The notes beneath the pieces were generated by a model that saw only the letters and a program-made list of their open reading frames with translations, did no database searches and was not told where the DNA came from. From Methylocystis silviterrae (GTDB lineage Bacteria > Pseudomonadota > Alphaproteobacteria > Rhizobiales > Beijerinckiaceae): DNA of 64,000 nucleotides. The stretch lies in the NCBI RefSeq assembly GCF_013350005.1, contig NZ_JABVWW010000004.1:62001-126000 (forward strand), read 5' to 3'. A program made the position numbers and the translations under genes. This document shows positions 27,109 to 37,429 of this stretch, piece by piece (positions within the stretch are counted from its first letter, which is position 1; the number at the start of each line of letters is the position of its first letter).

Positions 27109-28412
27109 TGCATCCGCGCAACCGCCGCCGCGAGCGACAAGCCGAGACCTGAACCCGGCCGCGAACGGGAATTCTCAAGCCGCACGAAACGTCCCACCAC
27201 GCGCTCGCGATCCGATGGCGCAATGCCGGGTCCGCGATCCGCGACGACAATTTCCACACGATCGCCGACGCGCCGCGCCTCGATGGCGATGCGCGGCTCA
27301 TCGCCTGTCCCGCCATATTTCAGCGCGTTGTCGACGAGATTCACGAGCGCCTGCCCGAGCAATTCGCGGCTGCCGGTGACCGCAAGTCCGTCCTGCGCCG
27401 CGACATCGAGGCGGACGCCCTGCTCTTCGGCGACGGGCTCATACATCTCGGCGATGTCGCGCACGACGGCGTCAGCGTCGAAGTTCGCCATATTGTCGCT
27501 TGAATAGCCGGCCTCGGCGCGCGCGATCATCAATAGCGCGTTGAACACGCGGATAAGGTTGTCGGATTCTTCGATCACGGCGGCCAGCGCCGCACGATGC
27601 TCGCTGTCCTCGGCGTCTGCGCGTAGCGCCGCCTCGGCGCGGTTGCGCAAACGGGTCAACGGCGTCTTGAGGTCATGCGCGATATTATCGGAAACTTCGC
27701 GCAAGCCGGCCATCAGCTCGCTGATGCGCTCGAGCATGGCGTTGAAGTTTTCCGCCAGGCGATCGAGTTCGTCGCCGGCGCCCGAGATGGCGAGTCGCTC
27801 GTGCATATCGCCCGCCATGATGCGGCGCGCCGAGCCCGACATCACGTCGACGCGCTCCAGCATGCGATACGAAACGAACAAGCCGCCTAGCGCGCCGACG
27901 AGCGCGAGCCAGAATAGCGACACGCCGAGCGCGCGGCGCAATATGCCGCGAAGCACTTCATGATCTTCGATGTCATGGCCGATAAGCAGGCGAAAACCGC
28001 CGGGAAGCAGGAACAGCCGCAGCAAGGCCGGATGTTTGACGCCCGGCTCGCCGCGTCGCTCATAGGTCGTCTCGACGAGTTCCGTGCCGCCCGACGGCGT
28101 GAAATTCGGCGGCTCGATATTGCCGACGATGACGTCTCCGGAATGACTCGAGAGGAGATAGAGCGAGCCGCCGGGCGCGCGCACACGGCGCTCCACCGCA
28201 TTGGCGAGCTGGCGCAGCCCGCCCTGCGCATATTGTTCGGACAGCGCCCGTATTTCGGCGTCGACGGTCTGCTCGATCTGTTCGTCGAGAACTTCCTTGA
28301 CGCGTGCGCCGACGCGCGCGAGCACGAGGCCCGCGCCAATCGAGAACAGCACGAGATAGGCGATCGACAGTTTGAACGCTGTCGTGCGGAAAAGCTTACC
28401 GAGCGCCGTCAC
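27000..28412 (-). CDS. HAMP-domain sensor histidine kinase
   Basis: 470 residues. TM1 (~12-33), a periplasmic domain, TM2 (~162-183), HAMP, HisKA with His246 in DNIAHDLKTPLTRL, and HATPase_c (LVNLVDNALKYGG; VADRGPGIAPSDRERV; GSGLGLSLAAAVA). It should phosphorylate the regulator encoded just upstream, whose gene overlaps it by 17 bases. The C-terminal ~36 codons are antisense to the end of the PAS kinase gene. The stimulus is unknown; the layout is like QseC/TctE-type kinases. Confidence 0.93.
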   Translation of the reverse strand: MTALGKLFRTTAFKLSIAYLVLFSIGAGLVLARVGARVKEVLDEQIEQTVDAEIRALSEQYAQGGLRQLANAVERRVRAPGGSLYLLSSHSGDVIVGNIEPPNFTPSGGTELVETTYERRGEPGVKHPALLRLFLLPGGFRLLIGHDIEDHEVLRGILRRALGVSLFWLALVGALGGLFVSYRMLERVDVMSGSARRIMAGDMHERLAISGAGDELDRLAENFNAMLERISELMAGLREVSDNIAHDLKTPLTRLRNRAEAALRADAEDSEHRAALAAVIEESDNLIRVFNALLMIARAEAGYSSDNMANFDADAVVRDIAEMYEPVAEEQGVRLDVAAQDGLAVTGSRELLGQALVNLVDNALKYGGTGDEPRIAIEARRVGDRVEIVVADRGPGIAPSDRERVVGRFVRLENSRSRPGSGLGLSLAAAVARMHHGALRIEDNAPGLRVALSLPAMRTTVGPTARMERA

Positions 28413-29079
28413 GGATCATATACCCAGCCCCGCGGATGGTGTGCAGAAGCGGGTTCTCGCGACCTTTGTCGATCTTGGAGCGTAAACGGGAAATATGCAC
28501 GTCGATGACATTGGTCTGCGGATCGAAATGATAATCCCAGACGTTTTCGAGCAGCATGGTGCGGGTCACCACCTGACCGGCATGTTTCATCAGATATTCC
28601 AGCAGCCGGAACTCGCGCGGCTGAAGCACCACCTCCTGGCCGCCGACCGTCACCTTATGCGACAACCGATCGAGCTCCAGATCGCCGACGCGATACTGGG
28701 TTTCTTCGCCCTTGGGCCCGACGCGGCGTCGCGCCAGCGCCTCGACCCGCGCCAGCAGCTCCGAAAAGGCGTAGGGCTTTGGCAGATAGTCGTCGCCGCC
28801 GGCGCGAAGACCCTTCACGCGGTCGTCGACCTGGCCGAGCGCGGAGAGAATGAGCGTCGGCGTTTGAACGCCTTGCTCGCGCAAGCCCGAGATCAGCGAC
28901 AGCCCGTCCATCTTGGGCAGCATCCTGTCGACGATCAGCACGTCGTAATCGCCTTCGCTGGCGCGTCCATAGCCCGCGAGCCCATCGGCGGCGTGTTCAG
29001 CGACATGGCCTTGTTCGCGGAACGCCTTGACGAGGTATTCGCTCGCTTCGCTGTCGTCTTCAATGATCAGAATGCGCAT
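28396..29079 (-). CDS. OmpR/PhoB-family response regulator
   Basis: 227 residues. The receiver domain has the acidic pair in IIEDD and phospho-acceptor Asp51 in LIVDRMLPKMDG; the C-terminal winged helix includes LELDRLSHKVTVGGQEV and VTRTMLLENVWDYHFDPQTNVIDVHISRLR. First gene of a regulator-kinase operon. Confidence 0.95.
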   Translation of the reverse strand: MRILIIEDDSEASEYLVKAFREQGHVAEHAADGLAGYGRASEGDYDVLIVDRMLPKMDGLSLISGLREQGVQTPTLILSALGQVDDRVKGLRAGGDDYLPKPYAFSELLARVEALARRRVGPKGEETQYRVGDLELDRLSHKVTVGGQEVVLQPREFRLLEYLMKHAGQVVTRTMLLENVWDYHFDPQTNVIDVHISRLRSKIDKGRENPLLHTIRGAGYMIRDGAR

Positions 29080-29101
29080 GTTTCACTATAGCTGAGATTG
29101 C

Positions 29102-29140
29102 AAAAAAACGGCAGGCCGGCGCATTGCGCGCCAGCCTGCC
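29102..29140 (-). terminator. Intrinsic terminator downstream of the DegP-like gene
   Basis: GGCAGGC (29110-29116) pairs with GCCTGCC (29134-29140) and is followed on the minus strand by seven T residues (29108-29102). It lies about 115 bases after the protease stop codon and just upstream of the response-regulator gene, so it separates the two minus-strand units. Confidence 0.8.
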
Positions 29141-29254
29141 CCGCGATCGGGCGCCAGGAGGGGACTGGCTCTGCCCGACGCTCTTCGTTGCGGAGACCGG
29201 CTGCGGGCGGGTGCAGTGACGACGGCCTCAACGCAAGAAGTTCCTTAAACGGCC

Positions 29255-30772
29255 TTAGCCGGCGCCGCCTTTCACCGGAACGGCGATGAACTTCGCGCCG
29301 TCCGCAGATTTCACACGCAGCAGCACCGAGCGCCGTCCCTCCTTGCGAGCCGCCTCGATTGCGGAGGCGAGCTCGCCACGGGAACTCACCGGCTGCCCCG
29401 CGGCCTCGATAATCACGTCGCCCCTGCGCAATCCTTTTTGCGCGGCGGCGCCGGAGGGATCGATATCCGTCACGAACAGCCCTTCCCGGCCTGCGCCTCG
29501 GACCTCGGCCGCCGGGGCGACCTCGAGCCCAAGGCCGGACAGTTCCGGTCCCCGCTCCGAGAAGCCTTCATCGTCAGCGCGCGCTTCCCGCTCGTCGGGA
29601 AGAACGCCGAGTTTCAGCTTCACCGTCCTTTCGGCGCCCGAGCGCAGATAAGTGATGTCCACCGTCTTGCCAGGGCCGAGAGCCGCGATGCGGCGCGCGA
29701 GATCGCGCGACGTGTCGATCTTGTCGCCATTGACGGCGACGATGACGTCGCCAGACTTCAGGCCGGCCTCTTCCGCCGGAGCGCCCCGCTGCGGCTGCGC
29801 GATCAGCGCGCCTTTCGCGGACTTCAGCCCCATGCTGTCGGCGATTTCCGGCGTAACGTTCTGAATCTTGACGCCGATCCAGCCACGCGACACGGAGCCT
29901 TTTTCCTTGAGCGCCGCGACGACGTCCTTGGCGACCTCGGCCGGAATGGCGAAGCCGATGCCGATCGAACCTCCCGAAGGCGAATAGATCGCCGTATTGA
30001 CGCCGATCACATTGCCGCGCGAATCGAACGCCGGACCGCCGGAATTGCCGCGATTGACCGGCGCGTCGATCTGCAGGAAGTCGTCGTAAGGGCCGGCGCC
30101 GATGTCGCGCCCGCGCGCCGAAACGATGCCGGCGGTGACTGAGCCTCCAAGACCGAAGGGGTTTCCGACCGCGATCACCCAGTCGCCGACCCGCGGCGCC
30201 GCGGAGCCCCAGTCGACATAGGGCAGCTTGGCGCCGTCGCTGATCTTGAGCAGCGCCAGATCGGTGCGCTTATCCGCGCCGATAACCTTGGCGGGCAGCG
30301 TTCTTCCGTCGTCGAGCGCAACGTCGACTTCGCTGGCGTGATCCACAACGTGGTTATTGGTGACGACATAGCCGTCTGGGCTGATGATGAAGCCAGAGCC
30401 CTGCGACATTGTCATGTGCTTCTGCGGACGGCCCCCTTGACCTTCTCCGAAGCGCTTGAAAAAGCGATACATCGGGTCGTCGGGCGACACGTCCGGCATC
30501 TCGAAGATGCCGCCGCCGTGCTGATCATCGACAGCCTTGACCTTGATGGCGACGACGGCGGGCTTGACGCGCTCGACGACGTCCGCAAAGGAGGCGGGTC
30601 CGGCGGCGGTGACAGATCCTGAAAGCGGCGCTTCGGCGTAAGCCGGCGTCAGCGGCGCCGGACCGATCGCAGCGCTAAGCGCGAACGCTGCCGCAGCGCC
30701 CATCAGCGCCAGACGGGACGCGCGGCGCGGCGCTTCTGCGGCGCGGGCGCGAGGATTGTTTGCGATAGGCAT
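29255..30772 (-). CDS. Do/DegP-family periplasmic serine protease
   Basis: 505 residues from ATG 30772 (GGAG upstream); an in-frame start 20 codons earlier is less likely. A signal peptide (LALMGAAAAFALSAAIGPAPLTPAYA) is followed by a trypsin-like domain with triad His141 (TNNHVVDH), Asp171 (TDLALLKI) and Ser244 (RGNSGGPAFD), then two PDZ domains (GWIGVKIQNVTPEIA; and near the C-terminus ASDFDPSGAAAQKGLRRGDVI-like). It degrades or refolds damaged envelope proteins. It sits upstream of the two-component operon, separated by a terminator. Confidence 0.93.
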   Translation of the reverse strand: MPIANNPRARAAEAPRRASRLALMGAAAAFALSAAIGPAPLTPAYAEAPLSGSVTAAGPASFADVVERVKPAVVAIKVKAVDDQHGGGIFEMPDVSPDDPMYRFFKRFGEGQGGRPQKHMTMSQGSGFIISPDGYVVTNNHVVDHASEVDVALDDGRTLPAKVIGADKRTDLALLKISDGAKLPYVDWGSAAPRVGDWVIAVGNPFGLGGSVTAGIVSARGRDIGAGPYDDFLQIDAPVNRGNSGGPAFDSRGNVIGVNTAIYSPSGGSIGIGFAIPAEVAKDVVAALKEKGSVSRGWIGVKIQNVTPEIADSMGLKSAKGALIAQPQRGAPAEEAGLKSGDVIVAVNGDKIDTSRDLARRIAALGPGKTVDITYLRSGAERTVKLKLGVLPDEREARADDEGFSERGPELSGLGLEVAPAAEVRGAGREGLFVTDIDPSGAAAQKGLRRGDVIIEAAGQPVSSRGELASAIEAARKEGRRSVLLRVKSADGAKFIAVPVKGGAG

Positions 30773-30990
30773 TTTTCGAAAATCTCCATCTTGAACGACG
30801 CCGCGTGGAGGAGAAGCGCAACGTCGCCGCAAGATGGAACATGGAGATCGCCGCTTTGCCGGCCAATGGCGGCGGGATGAAACTTTCGTAAGGCGCTAGG
30901 CCCACGGAAACGGTCGCAGGCGACTGCGCCTGAGACACGCGCGGCGTGAGAGCATTGCTGACACGCCTGCCCCGTGATGGCGCGCGGCGC

Positions 30991-31995
30991 TCACAGCCAG
31001 CCGGCGCGGCGCAGCCGATAGTACAGATAGCCGCAGATCGACACCGTCATGCCGAGGACCACGTAATAGCCATACTTCCAGTCGAGTTCGGGCATGTGAC
31101 GGAAGTTCATGCCGTAGATGCCGGCGATGGCGGTGGGCACCGCCAGAATCGCGGCCCAGGCGGCGAGCCGGCGCGAAATGTCAGTTTGCTGGATCTGCGC
31201 GTTCATCAGGCTCGACTCGAAAGCGAAGGCGAGCGTCTCCCGCATCGTGTCGATGCGTTCCTGGACGCGGCGCAGATGGTCGCGAACGTCGCGAAAATGC
31301 GGCCGCATTTCCCGGTCGATGGCGACGATGTCGCTGCGCTCCAAGCGACGACAGACGTCCGATAGCGGCGTAACGGCGTTGCGCAGATGCAAGAGGTCAC
31401 GCCGCAAACTATAGAGCTGCTCGATTTCCGGCTTGCCCATCGTCGTTGCGAGAACATGATCCTCGATGTCCTCGACCTGATCGTTGATCGCGTCGAGCAC
31501 CGGAAAGTAGTTGTCGACGATGAAATCGAGAATGGCGTAGACGATAAAATCTTCGCCCTCCGTGAGGCGTTCCGCGCGCGCCTCGCAGCGTTCTCGCACA
31601 TGCGCATAGGAGCTCGATGCGCCATGGCGCACGCTCACGACATAGCCGGCGCCAATAAAAATATGCGTCTCGCCGAAGGCGATGTGGCCGTCGACCATCT
31701 GCGCGGTGCGCGCGACGATGAAAACGCTGTCTTCATATTCTTCGAGCTTGGGAAACTGATGCGCCTTGAATGCGTCCTCGATCGCGAGATGATGCAACGC
31801 GAACTGTTCGCCGACGCGCTCCAGCAGCTTTTGTGACGGCTCGTGGAGTCCGATCCAGACGACATAGCCTTCGCGCTTGGTCCACTCTCCGGCCTCGTCG
31901 ATCTCGATATCGGCGATCTTACGTCCGCCGTGATAGACCGCCGCTGCGACGACCCCGGCTTCCTTAGGCTTTGTCGCGGTCGCTCGCTCGTCCAT
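30991..31995 (-). CDS. corA: CorA-family magnesium/cobalt transporter
   Basis: 334 residues from ATG 31995, preferred over ATG 32001 because GAGG then lies 6 bases upstream. A long cytoplasmic alpha/beta and helical domain is followed by two C-terminal membrane helices with the CorA signature YGMNF between them and a short basic tail (YYRLRRAGWL). It takes up Mg2+ and can pass Co2+ or Ni2+. Whether it supplies cobalt to the B12 pathway is not known. Confidence 0.92.
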   Translation of the reverse strand: MDERATATKPKEAGVVAAAVYHGGRKIADIEIDEAGEWTKREGYVVWIGLHEPSQKLLERVGEQFALHHLAIEDAFKAHQFPKLEEYEDSVFIVARTAQMVDGHIAFGETHIFIGAGYVVSVRHGASSSYAHVRERCEARAERLTEGEDFIVYAILDFIVDNYFPVLDAINDQVEDIEDHVLATTMGKPEIEQLYSLRRDLLHLRNAVTPLSDVCRRLERSDIVAIDREMRPHFRDVRDHLRRVQERIDTMRETLAFAFESSLMNAQIQQTDISRRLAAWAAILAVPTAIAGIYGMNFRHMPELDWKYGYYVVLGMTVSICGYLYYRLRRAGWL

Positions 31996-32011
31996 GCGCA
32001 TCCTCGATCGG

Positions 32012-32608
32012 TCAGGACGGCTTAGATCCGCCGCGCGCCACGCCGACTTTTGCGGGGCGCAACACGCGTTCGCCGATCATGTAGCCTTGCTCAACGACCT
32101 GAGCCACCGTGCCCGCGGGTTGCGTCTCGTCGGGAATTTCGAACAGCGCTTCATGCTGATTCGGATCAAAGCGCGCGCCTTTGGCGTCGATCTTCCTGAC
32201 GCCGAAGCGCGCGAGCCGCGCGAGGAAATCGCGCTCCATCACGTCGACCCCCTCAAGCAGCGACGCAACCGCCGGCTCGGCGCGCGCCTCCTCGGGCACA
32301 CTCTCGATCGCGCGGCGCAGATTATCGGCGAACGACAGCATCTCCCGCGCGAAATTCGCCACGCCATAAGTCTTCGCGTCGGCGATCTCGCGCTCGGCGC
32401 GACGGCGCACATTCTCGACTTCGGCGAGCGCGCGCAGGAGCTTGTCCTTTAAGCCCGCATTTTCCGCATATAAATTTTCGAGTTCAGTGAACGGCTCCGG
32501 CTGCGCAATGTCGGATTCGGCCGACGGCTGCGACAAGGACGAAGGCTCTGCGCCCCCCCGATTTTCGGTCGAGTCAGCCTTTTTGTCCGTATTCGTTGGA
32601 TCGCTCAT
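32012..32608 (-). CDS. grpE: Nucleotide exchange factor GrpE
   Basis: 198 residues. An acidic, disordered N-terminus is followed by the coiled coil (ELENLYAENAGLKDKLLRALAEVENVRRRAERE) and the beta domain (FDPNQHEALFEIPDETQPAGTVAQVVEQGYMIGERVLRPAKVGV), as in GrpE. It releases ADP from DnaK. It lies between glnD and corA on the same strand; hrcA is not adjacent, unlike the arrangement in many alphaproteobacteria. Confidence 0.95.
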   Translation of the reverse strand: MSDPTNTDKKADSTENRGGAEPSSLSQPSAESDIAQPEPFTELENLYAENAGLKDKLLRALAEVENVRRRAEREIADAKTYGVANFAREMLSFADNLRRAIESVPEEARAEPAVASLLEGVDVMERDFLARLARFGVRKIDAKGARFDPNQHEALFEIPDETQPAGTVAQVVEQGYMIGERVLRPAKVGVARGGSKPS

Positions 32609-32663
32609 GCTGTCACCATCATTCTTCGTAAAGGCTTCGATATCTGCGCGCGAAACGTCAAAA

Positions 32664-35474
32664 TCAAGTCGCGGCGGCGGCCGGCGTTTTGGCCCCGCGC
32701 GCGCCAGGAGCGCGAAACACGTCCAGGAGCTGGCGCTTGATCGCCGCCTGTCGCTGCGGGGAAGCGATCTTCGCCCCCGTCAGATCCGTGACATAGAAGG
32801 CGTCGACGGCGCGTTCGCCAAAGGTGACGATATGCGCCGAGGCGATATTGAGATTGAGCCGCGAGATCGCGTTGGTGAGCTCGAACAGCAGGCCCTCGCG
32901 ATCAAGTCCCGAGACCTCGATCACCGTATAGACGTTCGACAGGCTGTTATCGACGACGACCTCAGGCGCGACCGAGAAGGCGTCGGTCGGCAGATGCGCT
33001 TTGGCGCGCGCCCGCAGCTCATCGGACACGACGACCTCGCCGCGCAGCGCCCTGGCGATGAGGCCGGCGATGCGCCCAGCGCGACGCATTTCGTCTTCGT
33101 CAAAATCGAAGGCGCGCGAGAAGAAGATCGTGTCGAGCGCGAGACCATCCGCGGTGGTGAAAATATGCGCGTCGACGATATTGGCGCCGCCGGCCGCGCA
33201 GCCGCCGGCGATGATCGACAGCAGACGCGGATTGTCGGGCGCGACGACGGTCAGCTCCACGGCGCCGCGCGTCCTGTCGAGTTCGACCGCGGTTGCGAGC
33301 GGCGCCGATGCGCCGTTCATCTGGCGAAGCAGCTCCGCGTGACGCAGCTTGCGGGCGACGTCGACCTTGAGCCAGTAGGCCGGATAGTGACGCTTGGCGT
33401 AGGCGTCGAACGCCTCGTCGCTCCACTCCGGAAGCGCCGCGCGCAGCTCGGCTTTCGCGGCGGCGACGCGACTCTTGCGATCGACCGCCGAATGGCCGCC
33501 GCCGAGCACAACCTCGGTTTCCCAATAGAGCACGCGCAGCAGCTGCGCCTTCCAGGCGTCGAGCACGCCGGGCCCGACCGCGTTGATGTCGCAGACGGTG
33601 AGAACGAACAGCATCTTCAGCCGCTCCATCGTTTGAACGATGGCGGCGAAATTCTCGATCGTGACGCGGTCGGAGAGATCGCGGCTCTGCGCGAAACTCG
33701 ACATGGTGAGATGATGCTCGACGAGCCAGGCCACGGACTCGGTCTCGCCGGGGGTGAAGCCCAGACGCGGACACAGGCTGCGCGCCACCTCCATGCCGGC
33801 GCGGGAGTGATCCTCCTTTCGGCCCTTGGCGATGTCGTGCAGGAACAGGCCCAGATAAAGCACCTTGCGGTTGACGATCGTCGGCAGGATTTCGTCAACG
33901 AGCTGCTGATGCTCCGGCATGCGCCCGGCTTCGAGATCGGACAGTCCGCCGACCGCGCGCAGCAGATGCTCGTCGACGGTGTAGTGATGATACATATTGA
34001 ATTGCATCATCGCGACGACTTTGCCGAAATCCGGAATGAAACGCCCAAGCACGCCGGTCTCATTCATCCGGCGCAACGTAATCTCGGTCATGTTACGCGA
34101 GAGCAGGATTTCGAGAAACAGCCGATTGGCTTCCTTGCTGGCGCGCAGATTGGCGTCGATCAGGCGCAGCGACAGAGTCACCGCGCGCAGAGCGTCGGGA
34201 TGCAGCGGCAGGCCGTGATGATCGGCCATCCAGAAAAGCCGGATAATGTTGACGGGATCGCGCGTGAACACATCGGCGTCGACGATGCTGATGCGGTCGT
34301 GATCGACGATGAAGTCGCCTTGCGGGGCGCGGCTGCGCCGGCGCCGAAACGGCTGCAGAAACCGCTCGAAGATGGCGCGCGGCTTCGCCTGCTTTTCTTC
34401 AAGCGCCGCGCAGACGATCGCGGTGAGATCGCCGACTTCTTTGGCGACGAGAAAATAGTGCTTCATGAAGCGCTCGACCGGCGACAGTCCGCTACGGTCG
34501 TGATAGCCGAGACGCTTGGCGATCGTCGTTTGCACGTCGAAAGCCAGCCGTTCTTCGGCGCGTCCCGTCGCGAAATGCAGATGACAGCGCACGCGCCACA
34601 AAAACTCCTCGCAGCGCTCGAACAGACTGAGCTCCGCCGCGGTGAAGAGGCCTGCGGCGACGAGTTCCTTCGCCTCACGCACGCGATAGACATATTTGGC
34701 GATCCAGAACAGCGTATTGAGATCGCGCAGGCCGCCTTTGCCTTCCTTCACATTGGGCTCGACGAGATAGCGAGAGGCGCCGGCGCGCATCACCCGCGCG
34801 TCGCGTTCGGCGAGCTTGGCGGAGACGAATTCGCGCGCATCCGAACGGGCGATCTCGCGATCGAAGCTCTCGCGGAACTCGCTGAACAGCTCGGCGTTGC
34901 CGAGAATGAAACGCGCTTCGAGAAGCGTTGTTCGAATGGTCATGTCGGCGCGGGCCTGGCGCATGCACTCGGCGACGGAGCGCGTGGCATGGCCGACCTT
35001 CTGACGTAGATCCCAGAGAATATACAGGATCGCCTCGATGACGCTTTCGCCCCACGGAGTCTGTTTGTAAGGGACGAGAAACAGCAGATCGATGTCGGAG
35101 CCCGGCGCCAGCGTCCCGCGTCCATAGCCGCCAACCGCGATTATGGCGAGACGCTCGGCAAACGTCGGATTGTCGACGACGTAAACATAGCGCACGACAT
35201 AGTCATAGATGGCGCCGATCAGCTCGTCTTCGAGCCCTGAAATCAATCTCGCGCACGCCAGTCCCGAGCCGCGCGCCTCAAGCCGCACGCGCGCAATCTC
35301 GCGTCCTTCCGCCAAAGCCGAGCGAAACAATTCGACGATCGCCGTGCGTCGCGCATGGCCGCGCTCCCTCTTGCAGATCGCCGCGATGGCCGGCGCGAGC
35401 GCCTGCCGCAGACCGCGAAACTGCTCGTTGGGATCAAGGCCGGCGAAAACGCTGAGCGGCGCCACTTGGTTCAT
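32664..35474 (-). CDS. glnD: [Protein-PII] uridylyltransferase/uridylyl-removing enzyme
   Basis: 936 residues, full length. The nucleotidyltransferase site is [18 protein letters not shown] (Asp127, Asp129), the HD domain includes [18 protein letters not shown] around residue 540, and two C-terminal ACT domains ([38 protein letters not shown]) bind glutamine. It adds or removes UMP on PII proteins, setting nitrogen control. The start overlaps the gshB stop by four bases, so gshB-glnD form an operon. Confidence 0.96.
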   Translation of the reverse strand: MNQVAPLSVFAGLDPNEQFRGLRQALAPAIAAICKRERGHARRTAIVELFRSALAEGREIARVRLEARGSGLACARLISGLEDELIGAIYDYVVRYVYVVDNPTFAERLAIIAVGGYGRGTLAPGSDIDLLFLVPYKQTPWGESVIEAILYILWDLRQKVGHATRSVAECMRQARADMTIRTTLLEARFILGNAELFSEFRESFDREIARSDAREFVSAKLAERDARVMRAGASRYLVEPNVKEGKGGLRDLNTLFWIAKYVYRVREAKELVAAGLFTAAELSLFERCEEFLWRVRCHLHFATGRAEERLAFDVQTTIAKRLGYHDRSGLSPVERFMKHYFLVAKEVGDLTAIVCAALEEKQAKPRAIFERFLQPFRRRRSRAPQGDFIVDHDRISIVDADVFTRDPVNIIRLFWMADHHGLPLHPDALRAVTLSLRLIDANLRASKEANRLFLEILLSRNMTEITLRRMNETGVLGRFIPDFGKVVAMMQFNMYHHYTVDEHLLRAVGGLSDLEAGRMPEHQQLVDEILPTIVNRKVLYLGLFLHDIAKGRKEDHSRAGMEVARSLCPRLGFTPGETESVAWLVEHHLTMSSFAQSRDLSDRVTIENFAAIVQTMERLKMLFVLTVCDINAVGPGVLDAWKAQLLRVLYWETEVVLGGGHSAVDRKSRVAAAKAELRAALPEWSDEAFDAYAKRHYPAYWLKVDVARKLRHAELLRQMNGASAPLATAVELDRTRGAVELTVVAPDNPRLLSIIAGGCAAGGANIVDAHIFTTADGLALDTIFFSRAFDFDEDEMRRAGRIAGLIARALRGEVVVSDELRARAKAHLPTDAFSVAPEVVVDNSLSNVYTVIEVSGLDREGLLFELTNAISRLNLNIASAHIVTFGERAVDAFYVTDLTGAKIASPQRQAAIKRQLLDVFRAPGARGAKTPAAAAT

Positions 35475-36448
35475 GGAGTCAATTCCGGCGATCGGCCCGA
35501 TGCGCGCAGGGCCCGCAGACGCGCCTCGATGGCGTCGAAGAGCGGCGGCGCGAGATCCGGCCCGCCGATGCGTTTTAGCGCGCGGAGCCCCGTCGGCGAG
35601 GTCACATTGATCTCGGTAAGCCAGCCATCGATCACGTCGATGCCGACGAAAACCAATCCGCGCCGTTTCAGCTCCGGCCCGAGCCTCGCGCAGATCTCTC
35701 TTTCACGCGCATTGAGCTCGGAAGCCGCCGGCGCCCCGCCGCGAACCAGATTAGACCGGATGTCGTCATCGGCGGGAATGCGGTTGATCGCGCCCATCGC
35801 CTCGCCGTCAATGAGAAGAATACGCTTGTCGCCCTTCACGATCTCCGGCAGGAATCGCTGCACGACCCAGGGTTCGCGGAACGTCGTCGCGAACATGTCG
35901 AACAGCGAACCGAAGTTCGGATCGCGTGGCGCGACCTTGAACACCGCGGCGCCGCCATGGCCGTAGAGCGGCTTCATGACGATCTCGCCATGCTTGGCGC
36001 GAAAGCGCTCCATCGCCGCGCGGTCGCGCGTGATCAGCGTCGGCGGCATCAGGTCGGCGAACTCCATCACGAAGATTTTTTCCGGCGCGTTGCGCACATG
36101 CGCGGGGTCGTTGACGACGAGAGTCCTCGGCGCGAGCCGCTCCAGAAAATGCGTGGAGGTAATATAGGCGAGATCGAACGGCGGGTCCTGACGCAGCAGC
36201 ACCACGTCCATGGCGCCGAGTTCAAGATCGGTGGCCTCGCCAAGCGTGTAATAGCGGGAAGGATCGTCGAAAACGTCGATACGATGCGCGCGCGCCGTCA
36301 GCCGGTCGCCTTCAAGCGACAGTTGATCCGGCGTGTAGAACCATAGGCGATGGCCCCTGCGCTTTGCCTCCAGCATCAGCGCAAAGGTCGAATCCCCAGC
36401 AAAATTAATGCGTTCCAAGGGGTCCATCTGGACCGCAATCTCGAGCAT
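35471..36448 (-). CDS. gshB: Glutathione synthetase
   Basis: 325 residues from ATG 36448 (AGGGGATCA upstream), giving the standard opening [27 protein letters not shown]. The ATP-grasp region includes [40 protein letters not shown], and [12 protein letters not shown] near the C-terminus. It joins gamma-glutamylcysteine and glycine. A 23-codon upstream extension in the same frame lacks family similarity. Confidence 0.95.
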   Translation of the reverse strand: MLEIAVQMDPLERINFAGDSTFALMLEAKRRGHRLWFYTPDQLSLEGDRLTARAHRIDVFDDPSRYYTLGEATDLELGAMDVVLLRQDPPFDLAYITSTHFLERLAPRTLVVNDPAHVRNAPEKIFVMEFADLMPPTLITRDRAAMERFRAKHGEIVMKPLYGHGGAAVFKVAPRDPNFGSLFDMFATTFREPWVVQRFLPEIVKGDKRILLIDGEAMGAINRIPADDDIRSNLVRGGAPAASELNAREREICARLGPELKRRGLVFVGIDVIDGWLTEINVTSPTGLRALKRIGGPDLAPPLFDAIEARLRALRASGRSPELTP

Positions 36449-36586
36449 TGATCCCCCTGCCCCGGCCGCCGGCGCCCTGCGCCGGCCCTTGGGAACGGCG
36501 CCGCCGCCCGGCGACACATAGCAGGAGAACCGTGGCCCTGCGCAACCCTCAATCGCCCCGGCCCTCAGCGGACGCGGCGGCGCGGG

Positions 36587-37429
36587 TCAGATGACGTAAT
36601 CGAAAGAATCATAGGCGAGGCCGCGGAGGATCTGGTCCATGTCGCGCGCCGGCTCCATACGCGATTCGGTCCCGACCACCTTCGCCGGAACGCCGGCGAC
36701 GATGGAATTCGGCGGAACCGACTGCAGCACCACCGAGCCCGCGGCGATCCGCGAACAGGCGCCGATCTCGATATTGCCGAGAATTTTGGCGCCCGCGCCG
36801 ATCATGACGCCGCGCCCGACCTTCGGATGACGGTCGCCCGCGACCTTGCCCGTGCCGCCCAGCGTCACGTTATGCAGAATCGAGACGTCGTCGTCGACGA
36901 CCGCCGTCTCGCCGACGACGAAACCGGCGCCATGATCGAGGAACAGGCCTTTGCCAAAGCGCGCGGCCGGATGAATGTCCGCGGCGAGCGCGTCGGAGGC
37001 GCGGCTTTGGATATAGAAAGCGAAGTCGTGGCGCCGCGCGCGCCACAGCGCATGCGCCAGCCGCGCCGACTGGATCGCGTGAAAGCCCTTGAAATAGAGC
37101 AGCGGTTCGATCATCCGCCCGCAGGCGGGATCACGCTCGACATAGGCGGCGAGATCGGCGCGGAAGGCCGTAGCGATCGCCGCGTCGTCGCGCACCGCCT
37201 GCAGGAAGGCGTCGGCGATCGTGTCGGCGTCCACGGCTGACGCGCCAAGTCTTATGGCGATGCGATGGACCACCGCCTCTTCAAGCGACGCGCGATTGAG
37301 GATCGCGCCGAGCATCAGCGGCGTCAGCGACGGGTCGAGACGCAGCGCCTCCTCGGCTTCGCGGCGCATATGCGCCCACATCGCCTCCCGCGCGATCAGC
37401 TCTTCTGTCGGCGCGTCGGCGCTCATCAT
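36587..37429 (-). CDS. cysE: Serine O-acetyltransferase
   Basis: 280 residues. The N-terminal helical domain (DPACGRMIEPLLYFKGFHAIQSARLAH) is followed by a left-handed beta-helix of hexapeptide repeats, with the active-site region LDHGAGFVVGETAVVDDDVSILHNVTLGGTGK in pieces along residues ~165-200. It makes O-acetylserine for cysteine synthesis. Its start codon directly follows the stop of the lemA-like gene, so the two are probably cotranscribed. Confidence 0.95.
   Translation of the reverse strand: MMSADAPTEELIAREAMWAHMRREAEEALRLDPSLTPLMLGAILNRASLEEAVVHRIAIRLGASAVDADTIADAFLQAVRDDAAIATAFRADLAAYVERDPACGRMIEPLLYFKGFHAIQSARLAHALWRARRHDFAFYIQSRASDALAADIHPAARFGKGLFLDHGAGFVVGETAVVDDDVSILHNVTLGGTGKVAGDRHPKVGRGVMIGAGAKILGNIEIGACSRIAAGSVVLQSVPPNSIVAGVPAKVVGTESRMEPARDMDQILRGLAYDSFDYVI

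Noticed and set aside
32442-35009. An 855-codon open frame antisense to glnD
   Set aside because: Very long, but it mirrors glnD codons in GC-rich DNA, has Arg/Asp/His-rich low-information sequence and no family features, while the other strand encodes an intact GlnD.
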